64,000 bases of DNA, taken from positions 1 to 64,000 of IMG/VR virus record IMGVR_UViG_3300032046_000001. The stretch is one strand, 5' to 3'. The notes beneath the pieces are model-generated. The model was not told where the DNA came from, made no database searches, and saw nothing but the letters and a program-made list of their open reading frames with translations. Below, piece by piece: positions 40,036 through 48,797 of the stretch. Made by a program: the position numbers and the translations under genes. This DNA comes from a virus. How positions within the stretch are numbered: the stretch's first letter is position 1; each line of letters begins with the position of its first letter.

Positions 40036-40085
40036 AACTGTCCTGACCATCGAGGATCTAAATAAGTATAAATATAATAATTCAT
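40032..40085 (-). pseudogene. Remnant of a GIY-YIG homing endonuclease gene (17 codons)
   Basis: Encodes MNYYIYTYLDPRWSGQL then stop. This matches the first residues of the intact GIY-YIG protein at 34470-35219 (MNKFYIYIYLDPRKSGRY). The SD (GGAG) and ATG are kept. The rest of the endonuclease is gone. Its stop codon overlaps the exonuclease ATG (TTATGA), so it may now act as a leader peptide for coupled translation. Confidence 0.75.
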
Positions 40086-40119
40086 AAATAATCTCCTGTT
40101 AATTATTTCCTGAAAAGAA

Positions 40120-40178
40120 AAAGAGAGAAGGAAGTTCAGGATTACTTCTTTTTCGAGCTTAAGTCTCTATCTCTCTTA
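40120..40178 (-). ncRNA. Three-way-junction RNA element, copy C
   Basis: Minus strand: outer stem AAGAGAG with CUCUCUU, AUA, hairpin GAG/CUC with loop A plus the palindrome CUUAAG, GAAAAA, second hairpin GAAGU/ACUUC, then CUU. It lies right after the stop at 40186 and before the GIY-YIG remnant. The second hairpin is the same as in copy B. Confidence 0.7.
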
Positions 40179-40185
40179 TTATCCA

Positions 40186-41676
40186 TTAAGAAACCTTCCC
40201 AAATCTTGAGTAATATAATCTTGATTTAATAACATCAAATTTATCAGCAAATTTAGAACCATAACGTTTCTTGGATTCATCTTTTGTCATCATACCCCAT
40301 TGTTCTGGAACTAATTTGACAGCAACATCACCAATAACAACTTTTAATTTACGATCATGTTCTAAAATAATATCAAAACCAGTTTCCTTAGATTCTTCTT
40401 GAATCATAAGACCAATATTGGCAAAATTTAAAATTCGTTGAAATACTTCAGAAAACTTTGCACCATATTTTTCTCTAACCTGTACTGGTGTTGATTGTAA
40501 CCAGTTAACATAACTTTGTTTAACTTCTATATCATCAATTGAAACTTTTAAACCATCTGGTTCTAAAAAGAACTCAATCGATTTAAATTTAGGAATAAAA
40601 ACAGTATCAAGAACTTCACCTGTGTCTGTACCACAAAGTTGTAAACAAACAGGATCGCTCATTTCTCTATCAAATTCATAGTATTTGTTTCTAACCACTT
40701 TTACAGTAATGTTTTTATTGTTATTTCTATATAATTTTTTCAGTACATTAGTTATCTTAATGGTATCAACAGAACCATATAGTAGGTCAGCACTATTATC
40801 TTCAAAAATCAAATTCATATTACATTGTAAATGATGAAGTTGATCAGACACATTCAATATATCAGTCTTTTCTTTTATTTCAGAGTCTTTCTCTTTAACT
40901 CCAAATTTAACAGTAGGTGTTTCATTTGTTAGATCAAGCAGACATGTTAATTCATGACACTCATCAAGTTCTGTATTGCCAATTTCATCTATGACTTTTT
41001 TCAAATCATTACATGTTTCAATTTTATCTTGTTCTGGAATTAGATCTTTAGTTTCTTTTTCAACAGTCACTAAAACAAGATTAGGTTCAGTTGTTTTATC
41101 AACAGTAGCAACAATCTTTGCTCTATCACCATCACGATCAATAATTTCTTTTTCAAATCGATCTTCAGTTTCTCCAGAAATTTTTGTCACATCTTTTATC
41201 ACGTTTTCTTCTTCCTCGACAACTTTTTTAAACTTTTCCATTTCTTTTATAGTTTTTTCATTTTTCTTATCTATCAATTTACCACATGATTCAACAATCT
41301 TTTCAAGTGGAACATTGATATTGCCAGAATTTTCTTTTTCTAAAAATTTTCTATACTGATTTACAAATGTTTTATTATTTGGATCGTTATTTATTTTTAA
41401 AAACTCTTCAGGATCAGGATATTCATTTGGGTAGAAGTCTAAATCGAAAACATTTATTGGCATGATTACGTCAAATTTATAATCTGATGGTAATGTAAGT
41501 ATTTTATCATTTCGTCCAACTTTTTCTAAACTGAAAACGAGTCTTGGAATATCTTCAGATTCATCAACATGACATATAATATAATAATCTTTGTTCAAGA
41601 TATGTTCACATTTCTGACCAGCTTCAAGTAGGATCAATCTTATTTTATTAATTTCATCTCGTTCAAATGGAGTCAT
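40186..41676 (-). CDS. Hypothetical protein with repeated W-x-Y module
   Basis: 496 residues. The acidic, low-complexity middle (about 120-290) is rich in E, K, D and V. The C-terminal third has two copies of a module seen in the two following genes: EVKQSYVNWLQSTPVQVREKYGAKF and AVKLVPEQWGMMTKDESKKR followed by YGSKFADKFD. The pattern is a strand, then S/P-x2-W, a loop, K-Y-G-x-K-F and a helix. No enzyme motif. Possibly a virion or assembly protein; the role is unknown. Confidence 0.62.
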   Translation of the reverse strand: MTPFERDEINKIRLILLEAGQKCEHILNKDYYIICHVDESEDIPRLVFSLEKVGRNDKILTLPSDYKFDVIMPINVFDLDFYPNEYPDPEEFLKINNDPNNKTFVNQYRKFLEKENSGNINVPLEKIVESCGKLIDKKNEKTIKEMEKFKKVVEEEENVIKDVTKISGETEDRFEKEIIDRDGDRAKIVATVDKTTEPNLVLVTVEKETKDLIPEQDKIETCNDLKKVIDEIGNTELDECHELTCLLDLTNETPTVKFGVKEKDSEIKEKTDILNVSDQLHHLQCNMNLIFEDNSADLLYGSVDTIKITNVLKKLYRNNNKNITVKVVRNKYYEFDREMSDPVCLQLCGTDTGEVLDTVFIPKFKSIEFFLEPDGLKVSIDDIEVKQSYVNWLQSTPVQVREKYGAKFSEVFQRILNFANIGLMIQEESKETGFDIILEHDRKLKVVIGDVAVKLVPEQWGMMTKDESKKRYGSKFADKFDVIKSRLYYSRFGKVS

Positions 41677-42359
41677 TTCTGAATCTCCCCAAGCTTCTCA
41701 GATATCTCTTTTTCTTTAGTAAATAAATTCCACTCTTTTGATTTATCTATTTTTTCTTGTCCAACTTCATCTACAATTTTATAAGAATAAATTTTTTCAA
41801 CTGCTTCTGTATGATGCTTTTCATAATCTACAGCAGCAGCATGAAGATCTTCATAATTATCTTTTTCATTAGGAACTTTTACAATCTTGGTTTCACCATC
41901 AACATTTTGAATATCAAGTACCACTGATTTATCCATAGATTCTTTTAATTTTTTCTTGGTTTCCGTCATCTTTTTTACACGATCAAGAGGACGTACAACT
42001 AATTTACCATTCGTATCAAAAAACATTTCAGTCTCTTGAATACTATCATCTATTTTTGTGATTGTATCCAAAATCGTATGTGCCAAGTTTTTAATTTTAC
42101 TTAGATAAGGATCAAATATGTGTCCACATTCTTGTTGAAAATATGCGTCATTAAGATGAGTCCATTCTTGATATGTCATAGAAATTGAATATTTTCCAAG
42201 TGTCACAGTTAAATTATCTGGTTCAGCCGAAATTGTGATTAATGAATTGAGATAATCATAATCTCTTTGAATGTCTTTTTCTAATTTAAGTAAGGCATAA
42301 TCAATCATATCCTTGTGTTTATAATACTCTCGTTTTGGTTTCCTATTCACCTTCGGCAT
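41673..42359 (-). CDS. Hypothetical protein with W-x-Y module
   Basis: 228 residues. A basic N-terminus (MPKVNRKPKREYYKHKD), then one module copy (YSISMTYQEWTHLNDAYFQQ followed by IFDPYLSKIKNLA), then long charged helices and a linker. It overlaps both neighbours by a few bases, so the three genes (42347, 41673, 40186) are coupled. The shared PYLSKIK segment links it to the gene at 42347-42736. Function unknown. Confidence 0.62.
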   Translation of the reverse strand: MPKVNRKPKREYYKHKDMIDYALLKLEKDIQRDYDYLNSLITISAEPDNLTVTLGKYSISMTYQEWTHLNDAYFQQECGHIFDPYLSKIKNLAHTILDTITKIDDSIQETEMFFDTNGKLVVRPLDRVKKMTETKKKLKESMDKSVVLDIQNVDGETKIVKVPNEKDNYEDLHAAAVDYEKHHTEAVEKIYSYKIVDEVGQEKIDKSKEWNLFTKEKEISEKLGEIQK

Positions 42360-42736
42360 TTTTGGTGATGTTCATCATATAACTCATGAACAAATTCTTT
42401 AAATTCGATTTCAATATTTCTATATAATCTTTTTTTATTAACTTCGATCATGACTTGAACATAGTAACTATCTTCGTTTCTATAAAATTCAGAAATTTTA
42501 ACTGAATCATAGAACCGTGTCACTTCTAAAGCACGATCTTTTATTTTAGATAAATATGGAATGAGTAAGTTCCATTTTTCTTGTTTGATATAATCTGGAT
42601 AATTATTTTCATCAAAGGTTAACCATTCATCATAATCATATGGACCAAACCATTGTCTACCATCTTGTAAAATTGCTACTATACTATAATCACCATTAAT
42701 CTCAATATTTTCATCTACATAATCTTTTAAATACAT
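42347..42736 (-). CDS. Hypothetical protein with W-x-Y module
   Basis: 129 residues. Module copy: GPYDYDEWLTFDENNYPDYI followed by LLIPYLSKIKDRALE. It is the shortest of three genes carrying the module and may represent its minimal form. GGGAGA precedes the ATG, just after the HNH gene stop. Function unknown. Confidence 0.62.
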   Translation of the reverse strand: MYLKDYVDENIEINGDYSIVAILQDGRQWFGPYDYDEWLTFDENNYPDYIKQEKWNLLIPYLSKIKDRALEVTRFYDSVKISEFYRNEDSYYVQVMIEVNKKRLYRNIEIEFKEFVHELYDEHHQKCRR

Positions 42737-42753
42737 TTTTTAAATCTCCCAAT

Positions 42754-43404
42754 TCATATAACATTGTACCATGATCTTCCATTTTTAATATTTGAAATAG
42801 TACTCTGATCAATATTATATATTTTTGATATATCTTTATTTTTAAATTTCAATTTTAATAACATTTTAATTTGGATAATTTGTTTAATAACTAATTTATG
42901 ATTTGTATTATTTTCTCCTATAAATTTTCCATTAAGTGATTCACTTATTCTTTGTTTTGTTATATCAGATCTATGTTTTCCAAAATTTGGATTATTTTCT
43001 CCTTTCATGTGTTCGCTAATTTTTTGTTTGTGTCTATCTGATAATTTTCTTCCTATTGTGTTTTTATTATTAATTTTATGTAAACTATTATGATCTGATT
43101 TTGTTTTCTTTTCTAAATTTTTCCAATAATTATTTTTTATATTTTCATCTTTGTGATGGACACACTCATCCTGTTTTAATTTATCATTATAGAAAGTTTC
43201 ATAAACTAATATATGAATTTTTTTACTTTTACCATGATCATTTCTATATAAACTAATCTGAAAATAACCATGAGAATCTGTACATAATTTTAATATTTTT
43301 TCTTTATTAAATTTCAGTGACTTTATTTTTCCAAAGTCACTGATCAAATAATCTGAATATTCATTAATTATTTTCCATGTTTCTTTATTCTTCATCTTCA
43401 TCAT
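42754..43404 (-). CDS. HNH homing endonuclease
   Basis: 216 residues. NUMOD4-like (ETWKIINEYSDYLISDFGKI), HNH core (ECVHHKDENIKNNYWKNLEK), NUMOD3-type (LSDRHKQKISEHM, RSDITKQRISES) and an HTH tail (NKDISKIYNIDQSTISNIKN) like that of the gene at 486. It begins inside the last codons of the DnaJ-type zinc-finger gene, so no RNA element precedes it. Confidence 0.9.
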   Translation of the reverse strand: MMKMKNKETWKIINEYSDYLISDFGKIKSLKFNKEKILKLCTDSHGYFQISLYRNDHGKSKKIHILVYETFYNDKLKQDECVHHKDENIKNNYWKNLEKKTKSDHNSLHKINNKNTIGRKLSDRHKQKISEHMKGENNPNFGKHRSDITKQRISESLNGKFIGENNTNHKLVIKQIIQIKMLLKLKFKNKDISKIYNIDQSTISNIKNGRSWYNVI

Positions 43405-43663
43405 CTTCGGTTATTTCATCATCATAACCATCTTGAAATTCACTGTCTTCATCAACATTTTCATATCTCTCAACCAATTCTAAGATATCAATACCAGTAT
43501 GTGTAGGTATTGTCCCACTCCCAGAACAAATTGGACATGTCGTAGTTGGTTCTGGTTCATCGCCGTTCCAACCATTAAGATCCCATTCTAAAAATTTCGG
43601 ATTTATAACTTCACATGTCCCATTACAAAAAGGACATACTGTTTCTAAATAATCTTCTTCCAT
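43385..43663 (-). CDS. Small DnaJ-type zinc-finger protein
   Basis: 92 residues. Two C-x2-C-x-G units as in DnaJ: VCPFCNGTCEV and CPICSGSGTIPTH, separated by a 25-residue insert. The C-terminus is strongly acidic (DDEITEDDEDEE). It may be an adapter that binds protein or nucleic acid. The end overlaps the HNH gene. Confidence 0.65.
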   Translation of the reverse strand: MEEDYLETVCPFCNGTCEVINPKFLEWDLNGWNGDEPEPTTTCPICSGSGTIPTHTGIDILELVERYENVDEDSEFQDGYDDEITEDDEDEE

Positions 43664-43718
43664 AATTTACCTCTCCCAATAAATGATAATCATTTTTAAA
43701 TCTCAATTCACCATTTTG

Positions 43719-44528
43719 TTAGATTAAACATGTTCCACAATTAGGGCAAAATTTAAAATTAGTTTTATATTTTCTTCCACATGTAGGACATTGAATATTT
43801 GTTTTTAAATAGATTGGTTTTGATACTTCAGTCTGATTTGTTTTACCTTTCAATTTGATAACCATAGTATATATTGTTGATTCTAATTCACCAATATATC
43901 CATAACTAAAACCTTGATTAGATATTGATCCTTTAACAGTGATGCCATCATTAGGTTGTTCTACTGTGCTCGCATAGTATGCGTTTGAAATAGTAGAGCA
44001 TTGTATATTGTCGGCACAATGTGGTGAATCACACAAACTACGACCAAGGGTCATACCTCTAACAGTAGATCCATCAAAAGTATTATCGAAATAATAATAT
44101 TTTTCATTCCAGTGCCATTCTGATGAATCAATCATTCTGAATGGAACACCAGGAGTTATATACGATTGTTTATCTTTTTCAAATTGAAATTTAATTTCAA
44201 TTAAACCATCATCTATTTTATCTCCACGAAAATTTGATATTTCTTGAGTCTTTTCAATAAATTTAAATTTATTGCCTTGATTGAAATTATTATTTATAAT
44301 AAATCTCTCAATATTTGTTTCAATATCGGGATATAAAATAATCTGATTTCCATCTAAAACATCAGTACCATCTATTTTAATAGAAGCAACGGCTTTCTTT
44401 GTTCCAAGAGATTTGAGCGATAGTTTATATTCATTTCCAAATGGAATATAAACCGTATCATCATATTCTCTTAAAATTTTTCCATTATCATCTTTTACTA
44501 CACATATAAGTTTATTCTTATACATCAT
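43719..44528 (-). CDS. Hypothetical protein with C-terminal double-Cys zinc ribbon
   Basis: 269 residues from ATG 44528; GGAGAG lies seven bases upstream, and the longer form from 44555 lacks an SD. The N-terminal part is beta-rich (KNKLICVVKDDNGKILREYD). Residues about 145-200 hold scattered Cys and aromatic residues. The C-terminus has a zinc ribbon (IQCPTCGRKYKTNFKFCPNC). No family recognised; a virion or surface role is possible. Confidence 0.62.
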   Translation of the reverse strand: MMYKNKLICVVKDDNGKILREYDDTVYIPFGNEYKLSLKSLGTKKAVASIKIDGTDVLDGNQIILYPDIETNIERFIINNNFNQGNKFKFIEKTQEISNFRGDKIDDGLIEIKFQFEKDKQSYITPGVPFRMIDSSEWHWNEKYYYFDNTFDGSTVRGMTLGRSLCDSPHCADNIQCSTISNAYYASTVEQPNDGITVKGSISNQGFSYGYIGELESTIYTMVIKLKGKTNQTEVSKPIYLKTNIQCPTCGRKYKTNFKFCPNCGTCLI

Positions 44529-44630
44529 TGAATCTCTCCTTTTATTTAAGGCCATCAGTTAAGACCTAATTTTTTTAAACTGATTAAATTTAGAGATTCT
44601 AAATGATTATCATTTATTTGGGAAAATTAT

Positions 44631-44966
44631 TTAATCTTTATATTTATTAGTCATGTGTTGACTAAATTCTGAAATTTCATAATTTCCTGATTCATAGCTC
44701 TGTTTCTGTCTATCAGAAAATTCTTTTTTCTGAAGTTTCCTTTGTTCTTCTCTCTCATAATGAAGTTCATGACTTATTTCTATTACTTCCATTTTATTTA
44801 ATGATTCATATAATTTTTTACATTCTTGAGTACATAAATAATTAATTATTGGATAATCATCATATGTTATTCTTCCACATAAATAACATCTATTCATATA
44901 TTTTTTTATATCACCATGTGACAACTCATCATCAAATTCAAGTATTTTATTTTTTAATTCATTCAT
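44631..44966 (-). CDS. Small zinc-finger protein
   Basis: 111 residues. A treble-clef-like set: MNRCYLCGRITYDDY then NYLCTQECKKLYE, followed by a long charged helix. It looks distantly related to the gene at 33344-33682. The 100 bases before it hold two weak AT-rich hairpins near 44554-44603 and no gene. Function unknown. Confidence 0.6.
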   Translation of the reverse strand: MNELKNKILEFDDELSHGDIKKYMNRCYLCGRITYDDYPIINYLCTQECKKLYESLNKMEVIEISHELHYEREEQRKLQKKEFSDRQKQSYESGNYEISEFSQHMTNKYKD

Positions 44967-45010
44967 GGTTTTTATTTTTTCTCCATTTTTATTATTATTT
45001 TAAATTTATA

Positions 45011-45265
45011 CTATCTCCGTGCTTGTGATCGCACTCTTGCACTATACTTTCTCATTAATTGTTCTTTTGCTTTTTTATACATAGCTTTGTAACGCAACAT
45101 ATTTTTGTAAAGGGGATCATTTTTCTTTCTAGCAGCACTACTTGCTAAAGAACCTATAGCACGATTGATTTTTGCCTGTCTAGAAATTGTTGATCTTGAT
45201 GTTCTCTTGACTTCTTCAAGATTATCATCAAAAAGCTCTTCTAAATACTGTTCCAATAGAGTCAT
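45011..45265 (-). CDS. Small basic hypothetical protein
   Basis: 84 residues with a strongly basic C-terminal half (RYKAMYKKAKEQLMRKYSAR), an acidic N-terminal helix (LLEQYLEELFDDNLEEVKRT) and an Ala/Ser-rich middle. Possibly DNA-binding. No family recognised. Confidence 0.58.
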   Translation of the reverse strand: MTLLEQYLEELFDDNLEEVKRTSRSTISRQAKINRAIGSLASSAARKKNDPLYKNMLRYKAMYKKAKEQLMRKYSARVRSQARR

Positions 45266-45313
45266 ATTAAATTCCTCTAAAATTATGTTATCATCAAATA
45301 AAAAATAATTTGA

Positions 45314-46297
45314 CTATAGATTCAAATAATCTAAAATCTCATTTATATTTGTTGAATTTATTCCAATTTTACCAACTACAATACCAGCCACTATATTCGC
45401 CAATTCAACTGATTCTTCTAATGACAATATTTCTGATAAATATGATAATGTAAGTGTTGATATTACTGTATCACCCGCACCACTTACATCATAAACTTCT
45501 TTAGCTTTAGTTGGTAAACTTATCATTTTGTGTCCATCGTTTCTTATAATAGATATTCCATCTTTTCCCCGTGTAACTATAAGATAATCAAGATTTAATT
45601 TATGATATAATTTCATTCCAGCTTTATATATTTTATCTTCAGTATCAACAACCATCTTAGAAATTTTTGATAGTTCTTTTAAATTGGGTGTTAAAAAATT
45701 GGCATTTTTATATTTAAGATAATTAGATCCTTTAGGATCTATAAAAATTAATTTATTATTTTTTTTACACGTATTAATTATTTTCTGAGTCAATTTAAAA
45801 GTCAAAACTCCTTTTAAATAATCAGAAATAATAACTGCCGAACATTTGTCAATATGACTATTGACAAATTCTAATATTAATTTTTCTAATTTAGAATCTA
45901 TTTCTCTCGTTGATTCTTTATCAAATCTAATTAATTGATAATTTTCTGAAAAAATTCTATTTTTTATTGTTGTTGGTCTGTCATAATCTATAAAAATACC
46001 ATCAATTGAACACACATTCTTTAATTTATTTAATACAAATTCTCCATTTGAATCATTTCCGATTATTCCACATGGAATAACATTTCCACCTAATGATAGT
46101 ATATTAGATATAACATTTCCACTTCCACCAATCATTTTAAAAGTTTTTTCAATATCCACAATAGGAACTGGAAATTCTGGAGAAATGCGTTCTACTTTAC
46201 CAATAATATATTTATCTACCATAATATCTCCAATAACTAATATATTATGATAATTAAATTTAGAAAATATATTTTTAATTTTTTCTTTACTGAACAT
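45314..46297 (-). CDS. hldA: D-glycero-beta-D-manno-heptose-7-phosphate kinase (HldA/RfaE1-like)
   Basis: 327 residues, PfkB family. ILVIGDIMVDKYIIGKVERI and SPEFPVPIVD are signatures of the HldE kinase domain. GGSGNVISNILSLGG and the anion-hole motif DVSGAGDTVIS (about residues 268-278) are intact. The adenylyltransferase domain of full HldE is absent. The enzyme phosphorylates heptose-7-phosphate at C1 on the route to ADP-heptose. With the GT9 gene at 62194 it suggests the phage supplies heptose for LPS-like glycan change. The start lies in the end of the HNH gene (CAT-GTT codons). Confidence 0.87.
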   Translation of the reverse strand: MFSKEKIKNIFSKFNYHNILVIGDIMVDKYIIGKVERISPEFPVPIVDIEKTFKMIGGSGNVISNILSLGGNVIPCGIIGNDSNGEFVLNKLKNVCSIDGIFIDYDRPTTIKNRIFSENYQLIRFDKESTREIDSKLEKLILEFVNSHIDKCSAVIISDYLKGVLTFKLTQKIINTCKKNNKLIFIDPKGSNYLKYKNANFLTPNLKELSKISKMVVDTEDKIYKAGMKLYHKLNLDYLIVTRGKDGISIIRNDGHKMISLPTKAKEVYDVSGAGDTVISTLTLSYLSEILSLEESVELANIVAGIVVGKIGINSTNINEILDYLNL

Positions 46298-46901
46298 GAT
46301 ACCAGATTTTTCCTCTTTTTATATCCGAAATCGTTATTCTACTAACTCCAAACATGTCAGCTATTTCTTGTTGGGTTAATATTCCTTCTTTTAATAATAA
46401 TTTTATTTGAATTACTTGTTCTTCTGTTAATTTGTGTTGTGGATGATTTTCACCTTTATAATTTAATTTTCCACTTTTAAACTCTTCTTTTCTCGTTTTA
46501 CTTATTTTAATTTTTGTTTCATTTAATAATATTTTTCCTTTGTTATGATATTTTGAGTGTCTTGAATGTGGTTCAGATTTCAAATTATCAATAAAATTAT
46601 TTTCTTTATCTTCGTTTGTATGATGAACATCATAATTTTTTTCTAATTTTTTGTTGAAAGTTTCATAAACTAATCGATGAATAACTTTAGTTTTAGATTT
46701 CTTATTCTTATTATGTAAATCAACATAAAAATATCCCTTATGATTTCTACACTGTTTTAATATTCTACAATCAGTACCTTTCCATTTTATAAAACTTTTA
46801 ATTCTCCCAAGATTACTAACTTGATATTCTGGATATTCTTCAATAGTTTTCCAAACTTCATTTTCTAAATCATTAATATCTAAATTTTCATATATTTTCA
46901 T
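46287..46901 (-). CDS. HNH homing endonuclease
   Basis: 204 residues from ATG 46901 with AAGGAG upstream; a start at 46952 would run into the RNA element. NUMOD4 (EVWKTIEEYPEYQVSNLGRI), HNH core (NYDVHHTNEDKENNFIDNLK), then the HTH tail (GILTQQEIADMFGVSRITIS) shared with the genes at 22448 and 34470. Its final codons (WYHVQ) contain the start codon of the kinase gene in another frame. The RNA element 46935-46988 is directly upstream. Confidence 0.9.
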   Translation of the reverse strand: MKIYENLDINDLENEVWKTIEEYPEYQVSNLGRIKSFIKWKGTDCRILKQCRNHKGYFYVDLHNKNKKSKTKVIHRLVYETFNKKLEKNYDVHHTNEDKENNFIDNLKSEPHSRHSKYHNKGKILLNETKIKISKTRKEEFKSGKLNYKGENHPQHKLTEEQVIQIKLLLKEGILTQQEIADMFGVSRITISDIKRGKIWYHVQ

Positions 46902-46934
46902 TATAACTCCTTGTATTATTTTCCTTGAATGATT

Positions 46935-46988
46935 AAAGAGAGCAGGTAGCAAGGTCTACTTTTCGAGCGATCGACTCTATCTCTCTTA
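46935..46988 (-). ncRNA. Three-way-junction RNA element, copy D
   Basis: Minus strand: outer stem AAGAGAG with CUCUCUU, AUA, hairpin GAG/CUC with loop U plus the palindrome CGAUCG, GAAAA, second hairpin GUAG/CUAC with loop ACCUUG, then CUG. It starts five bases after the stop of the baseplate gene at 46993 and ends about 34 bases before the HNH start. Confidence 0.72.
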
Positions 46989-46992
46989 TTAT

Positions 46993-48741
46993 TTACGGAC
47001 TAATATCATATATGTATATTTCAACAACATCACTATTGTGTTGACCGTCAAAAATACCATGTGTATCAAAATCTGCCCAACCGCCAGCTAATATATAATT
47101 TAATGAACCATCAACCGATGTTGAATCAATATTTATATACTCATACGCATTAGATGATGTTGCGTCGTGAAAATTCATAATATCTTCGATTGTTTGTTCA
47201 ATATACATTTGAATATTTTCATCATCTGTCGATGCACCAATATCAAAATATGAACCACAATCATAAGTTTCTCGCGGATCTAATAAACTACACGTTGAAT
47301 CTGAACATAATACACATGCAGTACTATCAGCAACATCAAAATCAATTACAATTTCTGTTCGATTGTCATATACTTCATCTTCCATTACCAACGAATCAGC
47401 AACAGGATTATTAATAATATAAGCAGCTTCTAAACTTATTAGTCTGGCATGATATGGTTTGAAAAAATTAATAACTTTATTTAATTCAGTTAGTGATTCA
47501 ATACCAAGTACAGTAGTTGCAATATTAAAATCAGCACTAATATTGAGTATCATCCAGTCATTTAAATCTTGAAGTAGTAAAGATAATAAAGTCAAACCGT
47601 GTCCTGACAAAAGATAACTTCTAACACTAAGATATAAATCCGAATTTATGGTTTGTAATAGTGTTGCAAGTGTTGTTCGAGTCAGTGATGTAAAAAAATT
47701 TGTTGACTGACTTCTCGTAAATAAATCATTAAATTGACTTATTCTTAAATCTCGTAAACTTCTTGAATCATTTTGTGTTGGATCGGTTGAATATAATCGT
47801 TGTGTTAAATTTTCATATTGTGAAAGAATGATACTGGTTTCTAAAACTGATGTTCCATCATAACAAGAAAAAAGTGGATCTGTCGAACCATTAGTGCGAT
47901 CATAATATTCATCAAAAAGATAGACTATTGACAAATATAATTCTAATAATGACACATTAAAATTTAATTCTGTCAATTTTATATCTGGCGTTAGCGTACC
48001 ACCAGATGAATATGTTATATATTGATCTTGAATATGTCGAGATAAAATAGACATAATCACATTTAGACTTGATAAGTTATATCTTGGTCTTAATGAAAAA
48101 TATGGTGATTTTGATGGTAAACCAATTATATTAGTAGTCAGAAGATTTCTGATGTTTGTCTCAGTTAATAACCAATGAGGATCAAGTTGAACAATATCAT
48201 TAAAAGCTATATCAGCAAAAGGAACATCAATAACTCCTGGAGGTAAATATCGTTCACTTCGGAAAACTAATCTATTCGATGAATCAAGTTCTAACCAATA
48301 TTCAGCAAGATCAATATCGATAAGACCATAATATCCCATTATATCAATAATAGATTCTGGTGTGCCTTTAATCTTATATAAATTAACAAGATCTAAAAAA
48401 AAATTAGCTTTGGTGAGAAATGATAATGGTTTGGTTGAAAAATTATAACCAAAACTTTTAAATAACTCATCAAGTTGAGTTTCAGGCATTGAGAAAATAT
48501 CAGATACTTGTTTTTGAGTAGATATTATGGTTCTGTGAGATGCATACCAGTTTATAAGAAAATTTCTTAATCTTTTATAATCTTGTGTGCTGTACACTAA
48601 TTGATCGATCGTATTTTCGAAAAGCTGTGTTGATGTTCCCTGTTCACTCTTTGATAATACTTGTGTATTTATATCGAGATTAGAGACCGTTGTTCCATCG
48701 ATATAATTCATTATGTTAAAAAAATCTGTAACTGAAAACAT
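46993..48741 (-). CDS. Baseplate/tail protein, P2 gpI-like wedge component
   Basis: 582 residues. Markers of gpI-type wedge proteins in large phages are LYKIKGTPESIIDIMGYYGL (about residues 115-135) and INFFKPYHARLISLEAAYII (about 430). The N-terminal half includes FLINWYASHRTIIS, and the C-terminal 130 residues are acidic with a Cys cluster (ACVLCSDSTCSLLD), perhaps a fibre attachment region. By analogy it joins the baseplate wedges to the tail sheath base. Followed by RNA element D. The assignment rests on short motifs. Confidence 0.65.
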   Translation of the reverse strand: MFSVTDFFNIMNYIDGTTVSNLDINTQVLSKSEQGTSTQLFENTIDQLVYSTQDYKRLRNFLINWYASHRTIISTQKQVSDIFSMPETQLDELFKSFGYNFSTKPLSFLTKANFFLDLVNLYKIKGTPESIIDIMGYYGLIDIDLAEYWLELDSSNRLVFRSERYLPPGVIDVPFADIAFNDIVQLDPHWLLTETNIRNLLTTNIIGLPSKSPYFSLRPRYNLSSLNVIMSILSRHIQDQYITYSSGGTLTPDIKLTELNFNVSLLELYLSIVYLFDEYYDRTNGSTDPLFSCYDGTSVLETSIILSQYENLTQRLYSTDPTQNDSRSLRDLRISQFNDLFTRSQSTNFFTSLTRTTLATLLQTINSDLYLSVRSYLLSGHGLTLLSLLLQDLNDWMILNISADFNIATTVLGIESLTELNKVINFFKPYHARLISLEAAYIINNPVADSLVMEDEVYDNRTEIVIDFDVADSTACVLCSDSTCSLLDPRETYDCGSYFDIGASTDDENIQMYIEQTIEDIMNFHDATSSNAYEYINIDSTSVDGSLNYILAGGWADFDTHGIFDGQHNSDVVEIYIYDISP

Positions 48742-48797
48742 TATTTAGTCTCCATAAAGTTATTTACTATCTATCTAAGTATCTATTTTCTTATTTT

